A stretch of 64,000 nt of DNA from Lysobacter sp. M2-1 (GTDB lineage: Bacteria > Pseudomonadota > Gammaproteobacteria > Xanthomonadales > Xanthomonadaceae). The stretch lies in the NCBI RefSeq assembly GCF_022662495.1, contig NZ_JAKPBU010000003.1, positions 62,001 through 126,000 on the forward strand, given 5' to 3'. The position numbers and the translations under genes were made by a program. Below the pieces are notes generated by a model. That model did no database searches, was not told where the DNA came from, and saw only the letters and a program-made list of their open reading frames with translations. Positions 34,901 to 43,373 of the stretch are shown piece after piece; position 1 is the first letter of the stretch, and each line of letters starts with the position of its first letter.

Positions 34901-35457
34901 CGGTAAGGCCGGTCCGCGCCCATCGGATAGACGTCGAGCAGGCCGCCGCGCACCGCGAAATCCCCTGGGTCGAAGACCTGCGGCACGTTGCGGTAGCCGG
35001 CCGATTCCAGGCGGCGCTTTTCCGCATCCAGATCGAGCGTTTGCCCGACCCGGACATCGAAGCTGCTGCCGATCACGTAGCGCAGCGGCGGCAGGCGCTG
35101 CATCAGCGTCTGCACCGGCACGATCACGATTGCGCGCTTGAGCGTGGGCAGGCCGTGCAACGCGGCCAGGCGCTGCGACACGATGTCCGGATGCGGGCTG
35201 AACTGGTCGTAGGGCAGGGTTTCCCAGTCGGGGAACGGGATCACCGGCACGTCGCCGTCGGCACCGAGCAGGGTGCGCAGATCCGATTCGAGCTGGTGCG
35301 CCCCGTGGTTGTCCCTGGCGACCACCAGCAGGGTGCCCGCATGCGCGCTGGCGGCACGCGCGATCGACCACGCCAGCGCGGAAGCCGAGGCGGGCGCACG
35401 CCACCAGGCGCGCTGCTGTCCGGGCCTGGGGAGGGGAGGAACGGGAAAGACGGGCAT
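31966..35457 (-). CDS. mfd: Transcription-repair coupling factor Mfd
   Basis: This 1163-residue protein is the usual Mfd length. It has an N-terminal UvrB-like module (DGDVPVIPFPDWETLPYDQF), the CarD-like RNA-polymerase interaction domain (GAPIVHEDHGVGRYRGL) and the RecG-type helicase. The helicase shows Walker A GDVGFGKTEVAVRAAF, the DEEQRFGV box, LTLTATPIPRTLNMAM and RVGRSHHRAYAYL. A C-terminal TRCF domain follows. It removes stalled polymerase at lesions and recruits UvrA. ATG 35457 (MPVFPVPP) is preferred over 35469. Confidence 0.98.
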   Translation of the reverse strand: MPVFPVPPLPRPGQQRAWWRAPASASALAWSIARAASAHAGTLLVVARDNHGAHQLESDLRTLLGADGDVPVIPFPDWETLPYDQFSPHPDIVSQRLAALHGLPTLKRAIVIVPVQTLMQRLPPLRYVIGSSFDVRVGQTLDLDAEKRRLESAGYRNVPQVFDPGDFAVRGGLLDVYPMGADRPYRVELLDDAIDSIRAFDPESQRSLDRTEAVRMLPGREVPLDDEALKRAMDALRDRFDIDTRRSALFQDLKAGLAPAGIEYYLPMFFAQTATLFDYLGKDALPVLAEGVHEAADHFWQTVGERYEQRRHDIERPLLPPGELYLSPDALRERLNQGSRIEVCDAGHPRRADAQPLGDQPAPDLPLAAKDAEPAAALKTFLANYPGRVLIAADTAGRREALLEVLQAAALQPEVLPDFTSFLEAYTPAKGRTAADPRGFAIAVAPLDNGFALDDPQIAVLTERQLFPERAAQPRRRKRAGREPEAIIRDLGELSEGAPIVHEDHGVGRYRGLITLDAGGQPGEYLDIEYAKGDRLYVPVGQLHLVSRYSGASPDTAPLHSLGGEQWTKAKRKAQEKVRDVAAELLEIQAKRQARAGLALEVDRALYEPFAASFPFEETPDQHAAIEAVIRDLGSAQPMDRVVCGDVGFGKTEVAVRAAFIAATAGKQVAVLVPTTLLAEQHYRNFRDRFADWPLKVEALSRFKSAKENKAELERLAEGKIDVIVGTHRLLQQDVRFKDLGLVIVDEEQRFGVRQKEALKALRANVHLLTLTATPIPRTLNMAMAGLRDLAIIATPPAHRLAVQTFVMPWNSGVLGEAFQRELARGGQVYFLHNDVESIGRMQRELAELVPEARIGIAHGQMPERELEQVMLDFHKQRFNVLLCSTIIESGIDIPNANTIIINRADKFGLAQLHQLRGRVGRSHHRAYAYLVVPDARSITADARKRLEAIVSMDELGAGFTLATHDLEIRGAGELLGEDQSGQMTEVGFSLYTELLERAVRSIRQGKLPDVDEPLHRGAEVELGLPALIPEDYLPDVHARLTLYKRISSARDAEELRELQVEMIDRFGLLPDPVKHLFAIAELKLQATRLGIRKLALGPAGGRVQFVEKPDVDPMSIIRMIQGQPRHYQMDGPDKLRVKLDLPDAATRFNAARGLLTTLRPAA

Positions 35458-35572
35458 GGGCGAAATCACGGAAAACAGGGGCAGCGCCGGAACGTGAAAA
35501 CGGCCGGCGCGAAGGGGCGGGATTCTAGCGTGCAGGGTGTTGCGACGACGAATTGGATCGCACCCGCAGGTG

Positions 35573-36154
35573 CTAATTCTCCACGGCTGCGGGCGGCTCG
35601 CCGGGCCGTGTGGCCCGCTTCTTCAGATCCAGCACCACCCGCACCATCCCCGGTGCGTCGCCGTGCTCGCGGCGGAAGCCAAGCGATTTGGCCAGGGTCA
35701 GCATCGGCTGGTTGTGCTCGAGCACATCGCCATACAGATGGTCCAGCCGTTTGCCGCGGGCCCAGCGGACCAGCCGCTGCATCAGCTGGCGGCCCAGGCC
35801 CATCTCGGCGATGTAGTGGCTCACCAGGATCGCGAACTCCGCACTGCGCGTGTTGGGGATCACCGCGGCGCGCGCGACTGCGCCGACCAGGGCTTCGCCC
35901 GGCGGCAGCGGTTCGGCGGCCACGAGCACGAACTCGGTGTGCGGATCTGGCCGGCACAGGCGATCGGCCATCTCCTGCGTGAGCTCCTTCAACGCATAGA
36001 GGAAGCGGTGCCGTACCTCCTCGGGCTGCAGCAGGTCGAAACCCGCACGCAGCGGCAGCGCGTCATCCGGCCGGATCGGCCGGATCAGCACCTCGCGCCC
36101 GTTGGTCAGGCGCAGTTCCTGGTGCCATGGCGGTAATCGGTTGCGTGCAGCCAT
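35573..36154 (-). CDS. GNAT acetyltransferase (PatA C-terminal-domain-like)
   Basis: This 193-residue protein contains LTNGREVLIRPIRPDDALPL, RHRFLYALKELTQ and the acetyl-CoA motif SHYIAEMGLGRQLMQRLVRWARG. LYGDVLEHNQPMLTLAKSLGFRRE follows, as in the GNAT domain of protein lysine acetyltransferases. The ADP-forming acyl-CoA synthetase part of PatA is absent. It may acetylate proteins, which is inference. ATG 36154 is chosen; GTG 36160 is possible. Confidence 0.85.
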   Translation of the reverse strand: MAARNRLPPWHQELRLTNGREVLIRPIRPDDALPLRAGFDLLQPEEVRHRFLYALKELTQEMADRLCRPDPHTEFVLVAAEPLPPGEALVGAVARAAVIPNTRSAEFAILVSHYIAEMGLGRQLMQRLVRWARGKRLDHLYGDVLEHNQPMLTLAKSLGFRREHGDAPGMVRVVLDLKKRATRPGEPPAAVEN

Positions 36155-36223
36155 GCGCACTATGCTCGCATGAAATCGGTCTCGCCCGGCGTGAAAATGC
36201 GCCGTGACCGGCGCGCGATCCGG

Positions 36224-37147
36224 TCAGGATGCCGAGGCCGCGGGTCTGGATTTGCGCAGTTTTCCGATCATCGACACCACGAACAGCACGATGGCGCCGG
36301 CCACGATTCCGACCACGGCGTTGAACAGGTTCGAGGTGAGCCAGCCCAGGCTGGCGTTTGCCAGCGGTTCGATCAGGTGGTGCAGCGCCGGAATGCCGTG
36401 CACCAGGATCCCGCCGCCGACCAGGAACATCGCCGCCGTTCCGGCCACCGACAGGAATTTCATCAACAGGGGCGCAGCGCGCAGGATCGCGCGTCCGGTG
36501 CCACGGGCCAGCGCGGAGGCATCGGGCTTGCGCGTGAGCAGCAAGCCGAGATCATCCAGCTTGACGATGCCTCCGACCAGACCGTAAACGCCCACGGTCA
36601 TGATCAGCGCGATCGCCACCAGCACGGCGATGCGCTGCAGGAACGGCACCCCGGCAACCGTGCCGAGCGAGATCACGATGATTTCGGCCGAGAGGATGAA
36701 ATCGGTGCGGATCGCACCCTTGATTTTGTCCTTTTCGAACTTGACCAGGTCGATCTTCTCGTCCTTCACCGCCTCCAGCAGCTGGACGTGGTGTTGCACA
36801 TCTTCATCCCGGCTGTGCAGGAATTTGTGCGCAAGCTTCTCCACGCCCTCGTAGCACAGGTAGGCGCCACCGATCATCATCAATGGCACCACCGCCCAGG
36901 GAGCGATCGCGCTGATGACCAGCGCGGCCGGCACCAGGATGGCCTTGTTCACCAGCGAGCCCTTGGCCACGGCCCAGACCACCGGCAACTCGCGGTCCGG
37001 ATCGACCCCTGCGACCTGCTGCGCATTCAGCGCCAGGTCGTCGCCCAGCACGCCGGCCGTCTTCTTGGTGGCGACCTTGGTCATCACCGACACGTCGTCG
37101 AGCAGCGTGGCGATGTCGTCGAATAGGGCGAAGAAGCTCGAGGCCAT
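36224..37147 (-). CDS. DUF808/YedI-family inner membrane protein
   Basis: This 307-residue protein starts [20 protein letters not shown], the DUF808 hallmark. It contains [55 protein letters not shown] and six or more hydrophobic helices, ending with a basic Ala/Ser tail. The function is unknown in all members I know of. It is read in the same direction as rlmJ upstream, separated by 58 bp. Confidence 0.92.
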   Translation of the reverse strand: MASSFFALFDDIATLLDDVSVMTKVATKKTAGVLGDDLALNAQQVAGVDPDRELPVVWAVAKGSLVNKAILVPAALVISAIAPWAVVPLMMIGGAYLCYEGVEKLAHKFLHSRDEDVQHHVQLLEAVKDEKIDLVKFEKDKIKGAIRTDFILSAEIIVISLGTVAGVPFLQRIAVLVAIALIMTVGVYGLVGGIVKLDDLGLLLTRKPDASALARGTGRAILRAAPLLMKFLSVAGTAAMFLVGGGILVHGIPALHHLIEPLANASLGWLTSNLFNAVVGIVAGAIVLFVVSMIGKLRKSRPAASAS

Positions 37148-37205
37148 GGTAGTCAGCAGGTGGCGTGAAGCCGGATTCTGTCACAACGTCCGCGCACGCC
37201 CGGCT

Positions 37206-38063
37206 TCACCCCGGTTCGCGCAGCCACTCCACGCGCGTCGACGCGCCCGCTTCTCCAAGCGCCGCCCGCAGCTGTTCGAGCGCCGGTGCAATGGCCTGGG
37301 CGAAGCGCCACGGCGGGTTGAGCAACAGCAGGCCGCTGCCGTTCATCCGTAGAGGCGAATCGTCGGCGCGGACCAGCAGTTCCACCAGCAACGTGGATTT
37401 CGATTCGAATCCGGCCGCCTTGCGCAGGAACGGCCGCAGGAGCCGGCGCTGCTTGATCGGATACCAGAGCGCGAACATGCCCTGCGGCCAGCGTGACAGC
37501 CCTTCGCGCAGCGCCAGGCGCGCCGCGTCGAGTTCGGCCAGCTGCGCTTCGTAGGGCGGATCGATGAGCACGAGCCCGCGACCGATCCGCGTGGCGCCGT
37601 CGCGCGGCGGCAGCAGCGCGCGCAGCGCGGCGTAGCCGTCGCGCTCGTGCACGGTGACGCGCGGATCGGCGGCGAAGTTGGCCCTCAGCCGCGCTGCTTC
37701 CACCGGCTGCAGTTCGCAGACCGCGATGCGATCTTGCGGGCGCAGCGCATGCGCCAGCAGCCAGGGCGAACCTGGGTAGGACTGCGGCCCGTGCAGGGCG
37801 TGGCAAGCGCGCACGGCTTGCAGGTAGCGGGCGATCAAGGGGTCGCGCTGCGGCCGCGCCAGCAGCCGAAACACGCCGTCATCAGCCTCCGCGGTGCGGC
37901 GGGCGGTTTCGCCATCGAGCGCGTATAGACCGCGACCGGCGTGGGTATCGAGCGCGAAGCAGGGCGTGGGCTTGGCCACCAGCGCCTCGCACAACGCCAG
38001 CAGCACGACGTGCTTGAGCACATCTGCATGGTTGCCGGCGTGGAAGGCATGGCGGTAGTTCAT
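37206..38063 (-). CDS. rlmJ: 23S rRNA (adenine-2030-N6)-methyltransferase RlmJ
   Basis: This 285-residue protein starts MNYRHAFHAGNHADVLKHVV, diagnostic for RlmJ. FALDTHAGRGLYAL is the SAM-binding region, GSPWLLAHALRPQDR and LVLIDPPYEAQLAEL (catalytic DPPY) follow, and ALWYPIKQRRLLRPFL lies near the end. It methylates A2030 of 23S rRNA. It is divergent from creB across 57 bp. Confidence 0.96.
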   Translation of the reverse strand: MNYRHAFHAGNHADVLKHVVLLALCEALVAKPTPCFALDTHAGRGLYALDGETARRTAEADDGVFRLLARPQRDPLIARYLQAVRACHALHGPQSYPGSPWLLAHALRPQDRIAVCELQPVEAARLRANFAADPRVTVHERDGYAALRALLPPRDGATRIGRGLVLIDPPYEAQLAELDAARLALREGLSRWPQGMFALWYPIKQRRLLRPFLRKAAGFESKSTLLVELLVRADDSPLRMNGSGLLLLNPPWRFAQAIAPALEQLRAALGEAGASTRVEWLREPG

Positions 38064-38088
38064 GGGTTCGGCCTGGCCAAAGCGCTCC

Positions 38089-38094
38089 TACAAT
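38089..38094 (+). promoter_or_regulatory. Probable -10 element of the creBC operon
   Basis: TACAAT at 38089-38094, 27 bp before the creB ATG, matches the TATAAT consensus at five of six positions. It lies in the short divergent gap shared with rlmJ. No strong -35 was identified. Confidence 0.4.
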
Positions 38095-38120
38095 AGCCGC
38101 AAGCCCGTTCGGCCCTGCGT

Positions 38121-38792
38121 ATGCCCACCATCCTGCTCGCCGAAGACGAGTCCGCGATCGCCGCGACGGTGCTGTATGCGCTGCGGGGCGAAGGCTATGC
38201 GGCCGAGCATGTGCTGCTGGGCGGCGAGGTGGTGCCGCGCCTGCGGCAGGGCGGGGTGGACCTGGTGCTGCTGGACGTGGGGCTGCCCGACCGCAGCGGC
38301 TTCGACGTGTGCCGCGACCTGCGCGCCTTCTCCGCGGTGCCGTTGATCTTCCTGACCGCGCGCAACGACGAAGTCGACCGGGTGCTGGGCCTGGAACTGG
38401 GCGCCGACGACTATATCGGCAAGCCGTTCTCGCCGCGCGAACTGGTGGCGCGGGTGCGCGCGCGCCTGCGCCGGCATGCGAACGAAGGTCAGGCGCAGGC
38501 GCGTGGCCGCTTCGAGCTGGACCCGGACGGGCATCGGATCCGTTATGACGGCCAGGCGCTGGACCTGACCCGGTACGAGTACGCCCTGCTGGCAGAGTTG
38601 CTGCGGCGACCAGGTGCGATCCTGAGCCGCGCGCAGCTGCTGGACCGTGCCTGGGAGGCTGCGCTGGAGAGCGGGGAACGAACCGTGGATACCCACGTGA
38701 AGACGCTGCGCGCCAAGCTGCGCGCGGTCGTCCCGGGCAGCGACCCGATCCGCACCCATCGCGGCGTGGGCTATTCGCTCGACGTCGACTGA
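38121..38792 (+). CDS. creB: Response regulator CreB (OmpR family)
   Basis: This 223-residue regulator has a receiver domain with acidic pocket AEDE, phospho-Asp52 in VLLDVGLPDRSGFDVCRDL and conserved LTARNDEVDRVLGLELGADDYIGKPF split across the switch region. The OmpR winged-helix part shows LDLTRYEYALLAELLRRPGAILSR and ERTVDTHVKTLRAKL with HRGVGYSL. The neighbours creC and creD identify it as CreB. In E. coli CreB activates the cre regulon in minimal or fermentation conditions; in Stenotrophomonas and Aeromonas orthologues it influences beta-lactamase or envelope genes. Confidence 0.92.
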   Translation: MPTILLAEDESAIAATVLYALRGEGYAAEHVLLGGEVVPRLRQGGVDLVLLDVGLPDRSGFDVCRDLRAFSAVPLIFLTARNDEVDRVLGLELGADDYIGKPFSPRELVARVRARLRRHANEGQAQARGRFELDPDGHRIRYDGQALDLTRYEYALLAELLRRPGAILSRAQLLDRAWEAALESGERTVDTHVKTLRAKLRAVVPGSDPIRTHRGVGYSLDVD

Positions 38793-38794
38793 CG

Positions 38795-40222
38795 ATGAAG
38801 ATCGGTCTGCGGGTCCTGCTCGGGTATTTCGTCATCGTGGCGCTGGCGGCGCTGCTGCTGGGACGCGTGTTCGTGCAGCAGGTCAAGCCGGGCGTCCGCC
38901 AAGCGATGGAGGACACGCTGGCCGATACCGCCAACGTCCTGGCCGAGCTGGCTGCCGACGATCTGCTGGCGGGGCGCATGAACGACGGGCGTTTCGCGCA
39001 GCGCGTGCGCGCGCTGCAGGGCCGCGACATCGGTGCGGAGATCTGGGGGTTTCCCAAGCGCGAGGCGAGCTATCGCATCACCGTGACCGATGCCCGCGGC
39101 ATCGTGGTGTTCGATTCCGCAGGACGCGAGCTGGGACGCGACAACTCGCGCTGGAATGATGTCTATCGCACCCTGCGCGGCCAGTACGGCGCCCGATCCA
39201 CGCGCGAGGTGCCGGGCGACGACAGCACGTCGGTGATGTACGTGGCCGCACCGGTGCGCGACGCGCAGGGCCGGATCGCCGGGGTGCTGACCGTGTCCAA
39301 GCCCAACCGTGCGATGGCGCCGTTCATCGCCCGTAGCCAGGGCGTGATCCTGCGCTGGGGCTTCGTGCTGCTGGGCGTGGCCCTGCTGATCGGCCTGCTC
39401 GCCGCTTGGTGGCTTTCGCGCCAGCTTGGCGGACTGCGCCGCTATGCCGACGCGGTGACCGCCGGGGAACGCACGACCCTGCCGCAATCCGCGGGCGAGT
39501 TCGCCGCGCTCGGCCGCGCGCTGGAGACCATGCGCGACCGGCTGGAAGGCAAGCAGTACGTCGAGCGCTACGTGCATGCCCTGACCCATGAACTGAAGAG
39601 CCCGCTGGCCGCGATCCGCGCCTCGGCCGAGCTGCTGGAATCCCCGCTGCCCGACGAGGACCGCAGACGCTTCGCCGAGGCCATCGGCGCGCAGAGCGAG
39701 CGCCTGACCATGATGGTCGACAAGCTCCTGGCGCTGGCAGCCGTGGAGCACCGGCAAAGGATCGAGCAACCCGAGCCGGTCGATCCTGCCGCGCTGGTAC
39801 AGGCGGCGGCGGAAGATGTCCGGTCGCAGGCGCAGGCGGCCGGCGTGCAGCTGGTTGTCGAGGCGGAGGAAGGGATGCCTGCGCTGTCGGGCGATAGATT
39901 CCTGCTGCGGCAGATGCTGGTGAACCTGCTCGACAATGCCATCGACTTCTCGGCCCGCGGTACCAGCGTGGAAGCCAGCGTGCGCCGTCAGGACGCCGGA
40001 ATGGTCTTCATCGTCGCCGATCGCGGATCGGGCGTGCCTGACTATGCAGTGGAGCGCGTGTTCGAACGCTTCTATTCCCTGCCGCGTCCCGGCACCCAGG
40101 CGCGCAGCAGTGGCCTGGGCCTGAGCTTCGTGCGCGAAGTGGCGGCCCTGCACGGCGGCCGGGCGCTGTTGCGCAATCGCGAAGGAGGCGGCACCGTGGT
40201 CGAGGTTGTGCTGCCCACCTGA
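38795..40222 (+). CDS. creC: Sensor histidine kinase CreC
   Basis: This 475-residue kinase has a membrane helix at about 5-27, a periplasmic sensor of about 150 residues and a second helix at about 185-205. A HAMP-like segment and HisKA motif ALTHELKSPLAAIRAS follow, with phospho-His265. The HATPase boxes are LLDNAIDFS, DRGSGVPDYAVERVFERFYSL and SSGLGLSFVREVAALHGG. It starts two bases after the creB stop and has the length and opening (MKIGLRVLLGYFVIV) of CreC. Confidence 0.93.
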   Translation: MKIGLRVLLGYFVIVALAALLLGRVFVQQVKPGVRQAMEDTLADTANVLAELAADDLLAGRMNDGRFAQRVRALQGRDIGAEIWGFPKREASYRITVTDARGIVVFDSAGRELGRDNSRWNDVYRTLRGQYGARSTREVPGDDSTSVMYVAAPVRDAQGRIAGVLTVSKPNRAMAPFIARSQGVILRWGFVLLGVALLIGLLAAWWLSRQLGGLRRYADAVTAGERTTLPQSAGEFAALGRALETMRDRLEGKQYVERYVHALTHELKSPLAAIRASAELLESPLPDEDRRRFAEAIGAQSERLTMMVDKLLALAAVEHRQRIEQPEPVDPAALVQAAAEDVRSQAQAAGVQLVVEAEEGMPALSGDRFLLRQMLVNLLDNAIDFSARGTSVEASVRRQDAGMVFIVADRGSGVPDYAVERVFERFYSLPRPGTQARSSGLGLSFVREVAALHGGRALLRNREGGGTVVEVVLPT

Positions 40223-40254
40223 CTCGCGCGAACAGCAGTCGTCCGCGGTTCCGC

Positions 40255-40270
40255 TTCACCTTCGCCTCAC
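40255..40270 (+). promoter_or_regulatory. cre tag (CreB-binding site) upstream of creD
   Basis: TTCAC at 40255-40259, six bases, then CTCAC at 40266-40270 matches the CreB consensus TTCAC-N6-TTCAC at nine of ten fixed positions. It lies 65 bp before the creD start in the 113-bp creC-creD gap, the expected place for autoregulated creD. Confidence 0.7.
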
Positions 40271-40335
40271 ACAAGCGCCTTCGTCCCTCCTCGCAGCCGG
40301 CGGATCCTGTCGCCATCGCAACGAAGGAGAGTGCC

Positions 40336-41649
40336 ATGCGCCTGGGCTTGAAGATCCTGATGGTGGCTGTGCTGACCGTCATCATCCTGGTGCCGCTGAC
40401 CATGATCCGCGGCACCATCCACGAGCGGCAGCAGTACCGGCAGGAAGCGGTCGAGAGCATTTCGCGCAGCTTTGCCGGCGTTCAGCGCATCGCCGGCCCG
40501 GTGCTGGTCGTGCCCTACACCGAGACCATCGAGGTCGAAGAGCGCAACGACAAGGGCGAGGTGATCCGCAAACTCAAACGCGATGGAGAGCAGGGCATCT
40601 GGACCTACTTTCCCGAAACCCAGGACCTGCGCGGCCGCCTGGTGCCCTCCACCCGGCGCCTGGGGCTGCACGAAGTGCGGGTCTACGAGCTGCGTGGCGC
40701 GCTGGCGGCGCGGTTCCACGTGCGGATTCCCGCCGATGCCGACCCGGCACTGCCGCGCAAGATCGGGCGCCCGTGGTTGAGCTATGGCATCGCGGACGTG
40801 CGTGGGTTGGCGGGCTCGCCGGTCCTGCGCATCGACGGAAGTGAAGCCGCGCTGCAGCAGGGAATGGGCAGCCGCGAGCGTTCCGGCGTGCATGCGAGCC
40901 TGGAGCCGCCGGCCGCCGGCAGCGAGTTGCGCTTCGACAGCAGACTGGAATTCAACCTGGGCGGCACCGAGTCCCTGTCGGTTTCGCCGCTCGCCAAGCG
41001 CAACCGGATCGTGCTGGATTCGTCCTGGAAACATCCTCAGTTCAACGGCGATTTCCTGCCGCGCTCACGCAGGATCGACGGAAACGGATTCCACGCCGAA
41101 TGGGAAGTGTCGTCGCTGGCGAGCAATGCCCAGGCGCAGTACCTGGGCAATACCGAACTCGATGCGATCGGCGTGTCGCTGGTGGACCCGGTCAATGTGT
41201 ATTCGCAGACCGATCGCGCCAGCAAATACGGGCTGCTGTTCGTGGCGCTGACCTTCGTCGGTTTCTTCATGCTCGAGCTGGTCAAGCAACTGCGCATCCA
41301 TCCGATCCAGTACGGCCTGGTGGGGCTGGCGCTGGCGATCTTCTTCCTGCTGCTGCTCGGCCTGTCGGAACACATCGTGTTCGGCTGGGCCTATCTTGCC
41401 GCCAGCATCGCATGTGTCGGCCTGCTGGGCTTCTATGTCTCGCATGTGCTGCACAGCCGGGGCCGCGGTTTCGGATTTGCCGCGATGCTGGGCCTGCTTT
41501 ACGCGGCGCTGTACGGCCTGCTGGTGTCGGAAGACAACGCGCTGGTGCTCGGAGCGGGCCTGCTGTTCCTGATCCTGGCCGCGATCATGGTGGCGACCCG
41601 CAAGGTGGACTGGTATCGCGTCGGCGAACAGGCGGCGCGGCCGGCATGA
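40336..41649 (+). CDS. creD: Inner membrane protein CreD
   Basis: This 437-residue CreD-family protein has an N-terminal helix (LKILMVAVLTVIILVPLTMI), a large beta-rich periplasmic region (about 25-300, containing HPQFNGDFLPRSRRI and WEVSSLASN) and five or six C-terminal helices (LLFVALTFVGFFMLELV onward). The conserved HPIQYGLVGLALAIFFLLLL is a family signature. It is induced through CreBC and maintains the envelope. The stop overlaps an ATG that opens the frame of the next gene. Confidence 0.95.
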   Translation: MRLGLKILMVAVLTVIILVPLTMIRGTIHERQQYRQEAVESISRSFAGVQRIAGPVLVVPYTETIEVEERNDKGEVIRKLKRDGEQGIWTYFPETQDLRGRLVPSTRRLGLHEVRVYELRGALAARFHVRIPADADPALPRKIGRPWLSYGIADVRGLAGSPVLRIDGSEAALQQGMGSRERSGVHASLEPPAAGSELRFDSRLEFNLGGTESLSVSPLAKRNRIVLDSSWKHPQFNGDFLPRSRRIDGNGFHAEWEVSSLASNAQAQYLGNTELDAIGVSLVDPVNVYSQTDRASKYGLLFVALTFVGFFMLELVKQLRIHPIQYGLVGLALAIFFLLLLGLSEHIVFGWAYLAASIACVGLLGFYVSHVLHSRGRGFGFAAMLGLLYAALYGLLVSEDNALVLGAGLLFLILAAIMVATRKVDWYRVGEQAARPA

Positions 41650-41785
41650 GCCGGGGCGATTCCCGGCGCGAGACGGAACGTTGCGGCCTGCGCCTGCGGC
41701 CCGCGATGGCGACGTTGCCCCGGCGGATCGCGGGCGCAGCCTGCGTCCGCACCGCGTCCGGGTCGGCACTGGCGGTGCCTGCGCC

Positions 41786-41791
41786 TAGAAT
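41786..41791 (+). promoter_or_regulatory. Possible -10 element before the GNAT gene
   Basis: TAGAAT at 41786-41791 lies eight bases before ATG 41799 and resembles TATAAT. Its nearness to the start would give a leaderless or very short-leader transcript. The gap from creD to this start (149 bp) holds no other gene. Confidence 0.3.
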
Positions 41792-41798
41792 CGCCGAC

Positions 41799-42416
41799 AT
41801 GGACGACAATGACATCGGCTTGCGTGTGCTCTCGGGCGCGGAAATCGCCCCCTACCTGGACGATGTCGCGCGCCTGCGCATGAGCGTGTTCCGCGCATGG
41901 CCGTACCTGTACGACGGCGACATGGATTACGAGCGGCGTTACCTGGCGACCTATGGACGCTCGCCGGACAGTGTGTTCGTACTCGCCATGGCCGGCGGCG
42001 CGGTTGTGGGCGCCTCGACCGGCATTCCGCTGGCACACGAGACCGCGGAATTCCAGGCGCCGTTCCGGGATCGGGGCATCGACCCGGACCGGGTCTTCTA
42101 TTGCGGCGAATCGGTGCTGCTGCCCGAGTGGCGCGGCCGCGGGATCGGCCATGCCTTCTTCGATCGGCGCGAGGCGCATGCGCACGCACTCGGGCGCTTC
42201 GACTGGACTGCATTCTGCGCGGTCGAACGCGACCCCGATGATCCGAGGCGGCCGGTCCAGCATCGCGGCAACGAGGCGTTCTGGCGCGGACGCGGCTACC
42301 AGCAGCAGCCGGGGATGACGATCGAACTCGACTGGGACGAAGTCGGCGTCGGGGCAACGGGCCATGCGCTAACGGTCTGGATGCGACCATTGCGGGATGG
42401 GGCTGCCGGTTCGTGA
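41799..42416 (+). CDS. GNAT-family acetyltransferase
   Basis: This 205-residue protein (MDDNDIGLRVLSGAEIAPYL) has the motif FYCGESVLLPEWRGRGIGHAFFD (R-G-x-G-I-G-x-A acetyl-CoA loop). RRYLATYGRSPDSVFVLAMAGGAVVGAST precedes it. The substrate is unknown. The frame is also open from ATG 41646, which overlaps the creD stop as ATGA, so a 256-residue form is possible. The extra 51 residues look non-conserved and Arg-rich. Its stop overlaps the GTG of the nitrilase-family gene. Confidence 0.8.
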   Translation: MDDNDIGLRVLSGAEIAPYLDDVARLRMSVFRAWPYLYDGDMDYERRYLATYGRSPDSVFVLAMAGGAVVGASTGIPLAHETAEFQAPFRDRGIDPDRVFYCGESVLLPEWRGRGIGHAFFDRREAHAHALGRFDWTAFCAVERDPDDPRRPVQHRGNEAFWRGRGYQQQPGMTIELDWDEVGVGATGHALTVWMRPLRDGAAGS

Positions 42417-43294
42417 AGGTCGCCGTTGCCAAGTACGCGGTCGGCGCCCCGGATCGCTTCGATGCCTTTGCGCAGCGGCAGTCCGACCTGCTTCGGGTCG
42501 CGGCTGCGGAGGGTGCGTCGATCGCGGTCCTGCCGGAGTACCTGGCCCTGGAACTTGGCGCAGGCTTCGAACCGGATGTGCGCGCCGACCTGCACGCCTC
42601 GCTCGCCGCCCTGCAGCGTCATCACGCCGATTGGCTGTCGTTTTTTGGGGGGCTCGCGCGCGACACCGGAATGACGATCGTCGCCGGCAGTTTCCTGCTG
42701 GACGCCGGTGGCGGTCGCTATCGCAATCGCGCCTACGTGTTCGCGCCCGATGGGCGCCACGACTGGCAGGACAAGCTGCAGCTCACCGGCTTCGAAAACA
42801 AGGCGGGTGTGATCGAGGGTGGCGACGCTCTGAAAGTGTTCGAAGCCGGCGGGCTGCGCTTCGGCATCTCGATCTGCTACGACGCGGAATTCCCGTTGCC
42901 GGTGCGCGCGCAGTGCGAGGCCGGCGCGCGGCTGATCCTGGTGCCCAGCTGCACCGATACCGCCGCCGGCGCGACCCGCGTGAGAGTGGGTTGCCTGGCG
43001 CGCGCGCTGGAAAACCGCTGCTTCGTGGCGCAGGCGGTGACCGCGGGCGAGGCCGCGTGGAGCCCGGCGCTGGACGTCAACACCGGCGAGGCCGCGCTGT
43101 ACGCGCCGATGGACGTGGGCCTGCCGGACGATGGCGTCGTCGCCGTCACGCAGGGCGAACAGGTGTGGGCCATGGCGGAGCTGGATTTCGAAGCGCTCGA
43201 AGCCAGTCGGGCTGTGGCGCAGGTGGCGAACGATCGCGACTGGCCGGGGCAGGGCGCACCGCACATCGCGCGCGCGCACGTAGTGCGCTTGTAG
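42413..43294 (+). CDS. Carbon-nitrogen hydrolase (nitrilase superfamily)
   Basis: This 293-residue protein has the catalytic triad Glu42 (VLPEYLAL), Lys121 (WQDKLQLTGFE) and Cys155 (GISICYDAEFP). The family acts on amides or nitriles; the substrate here is unknown. GTG 42413 overlaps the GNAT stop (GTGA), suggesting coupled translation and perhaps a shared pathway. The gene ends at a strong bidirectional terminator. Confidence 0.9.
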   Translation: MKVAVAKYAVGAPDRFDAFAQRQSDLLRVAAAEGASIAVLPEYLALELGAGFEPDVRADLHASLAALQRHHADWLSFFGGLARDTGMTIVAGSFLLDAGGGRYRNRAYVFAPDGRHDWQDKLQLTGFENKAGVIEGGDALKVFEAGGLRFGISICYDAEFPLPVRAQCEAGARLILVPSCTDTAAGATRVRVGCLARALENRCFVAQAVTAGEAAWSPALDVNTGEAALYAPMDVGLPDDGVVAVTQGEQVWAMAELDFEALEASRAVAQVANDRDWPGQGAPHIARAHVVRL

Positions 43295-43329
43295 TCGCCA
43301 CGCGGCAAGGTGCCGCCGCCGGAAAGAAG

Positions 43330-43354
43330 AGGCCCGGGCATTGCCCGGGCCTTT
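43330..43354. terminator. Bidirectional terminator between nitrilase and subtilase genes
   Basis: AGGCCCGGGCA pairs with TTGCCCGGGCCT around a minimal loop, flanked by AAGA on one side and TTT on the other. It separates convergent stop codons at 43294 and 43374 and could serve both. Confidence 0.8.
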
Positions 43355-43373
43355 GCGGCACTTCGGCCGCTGC

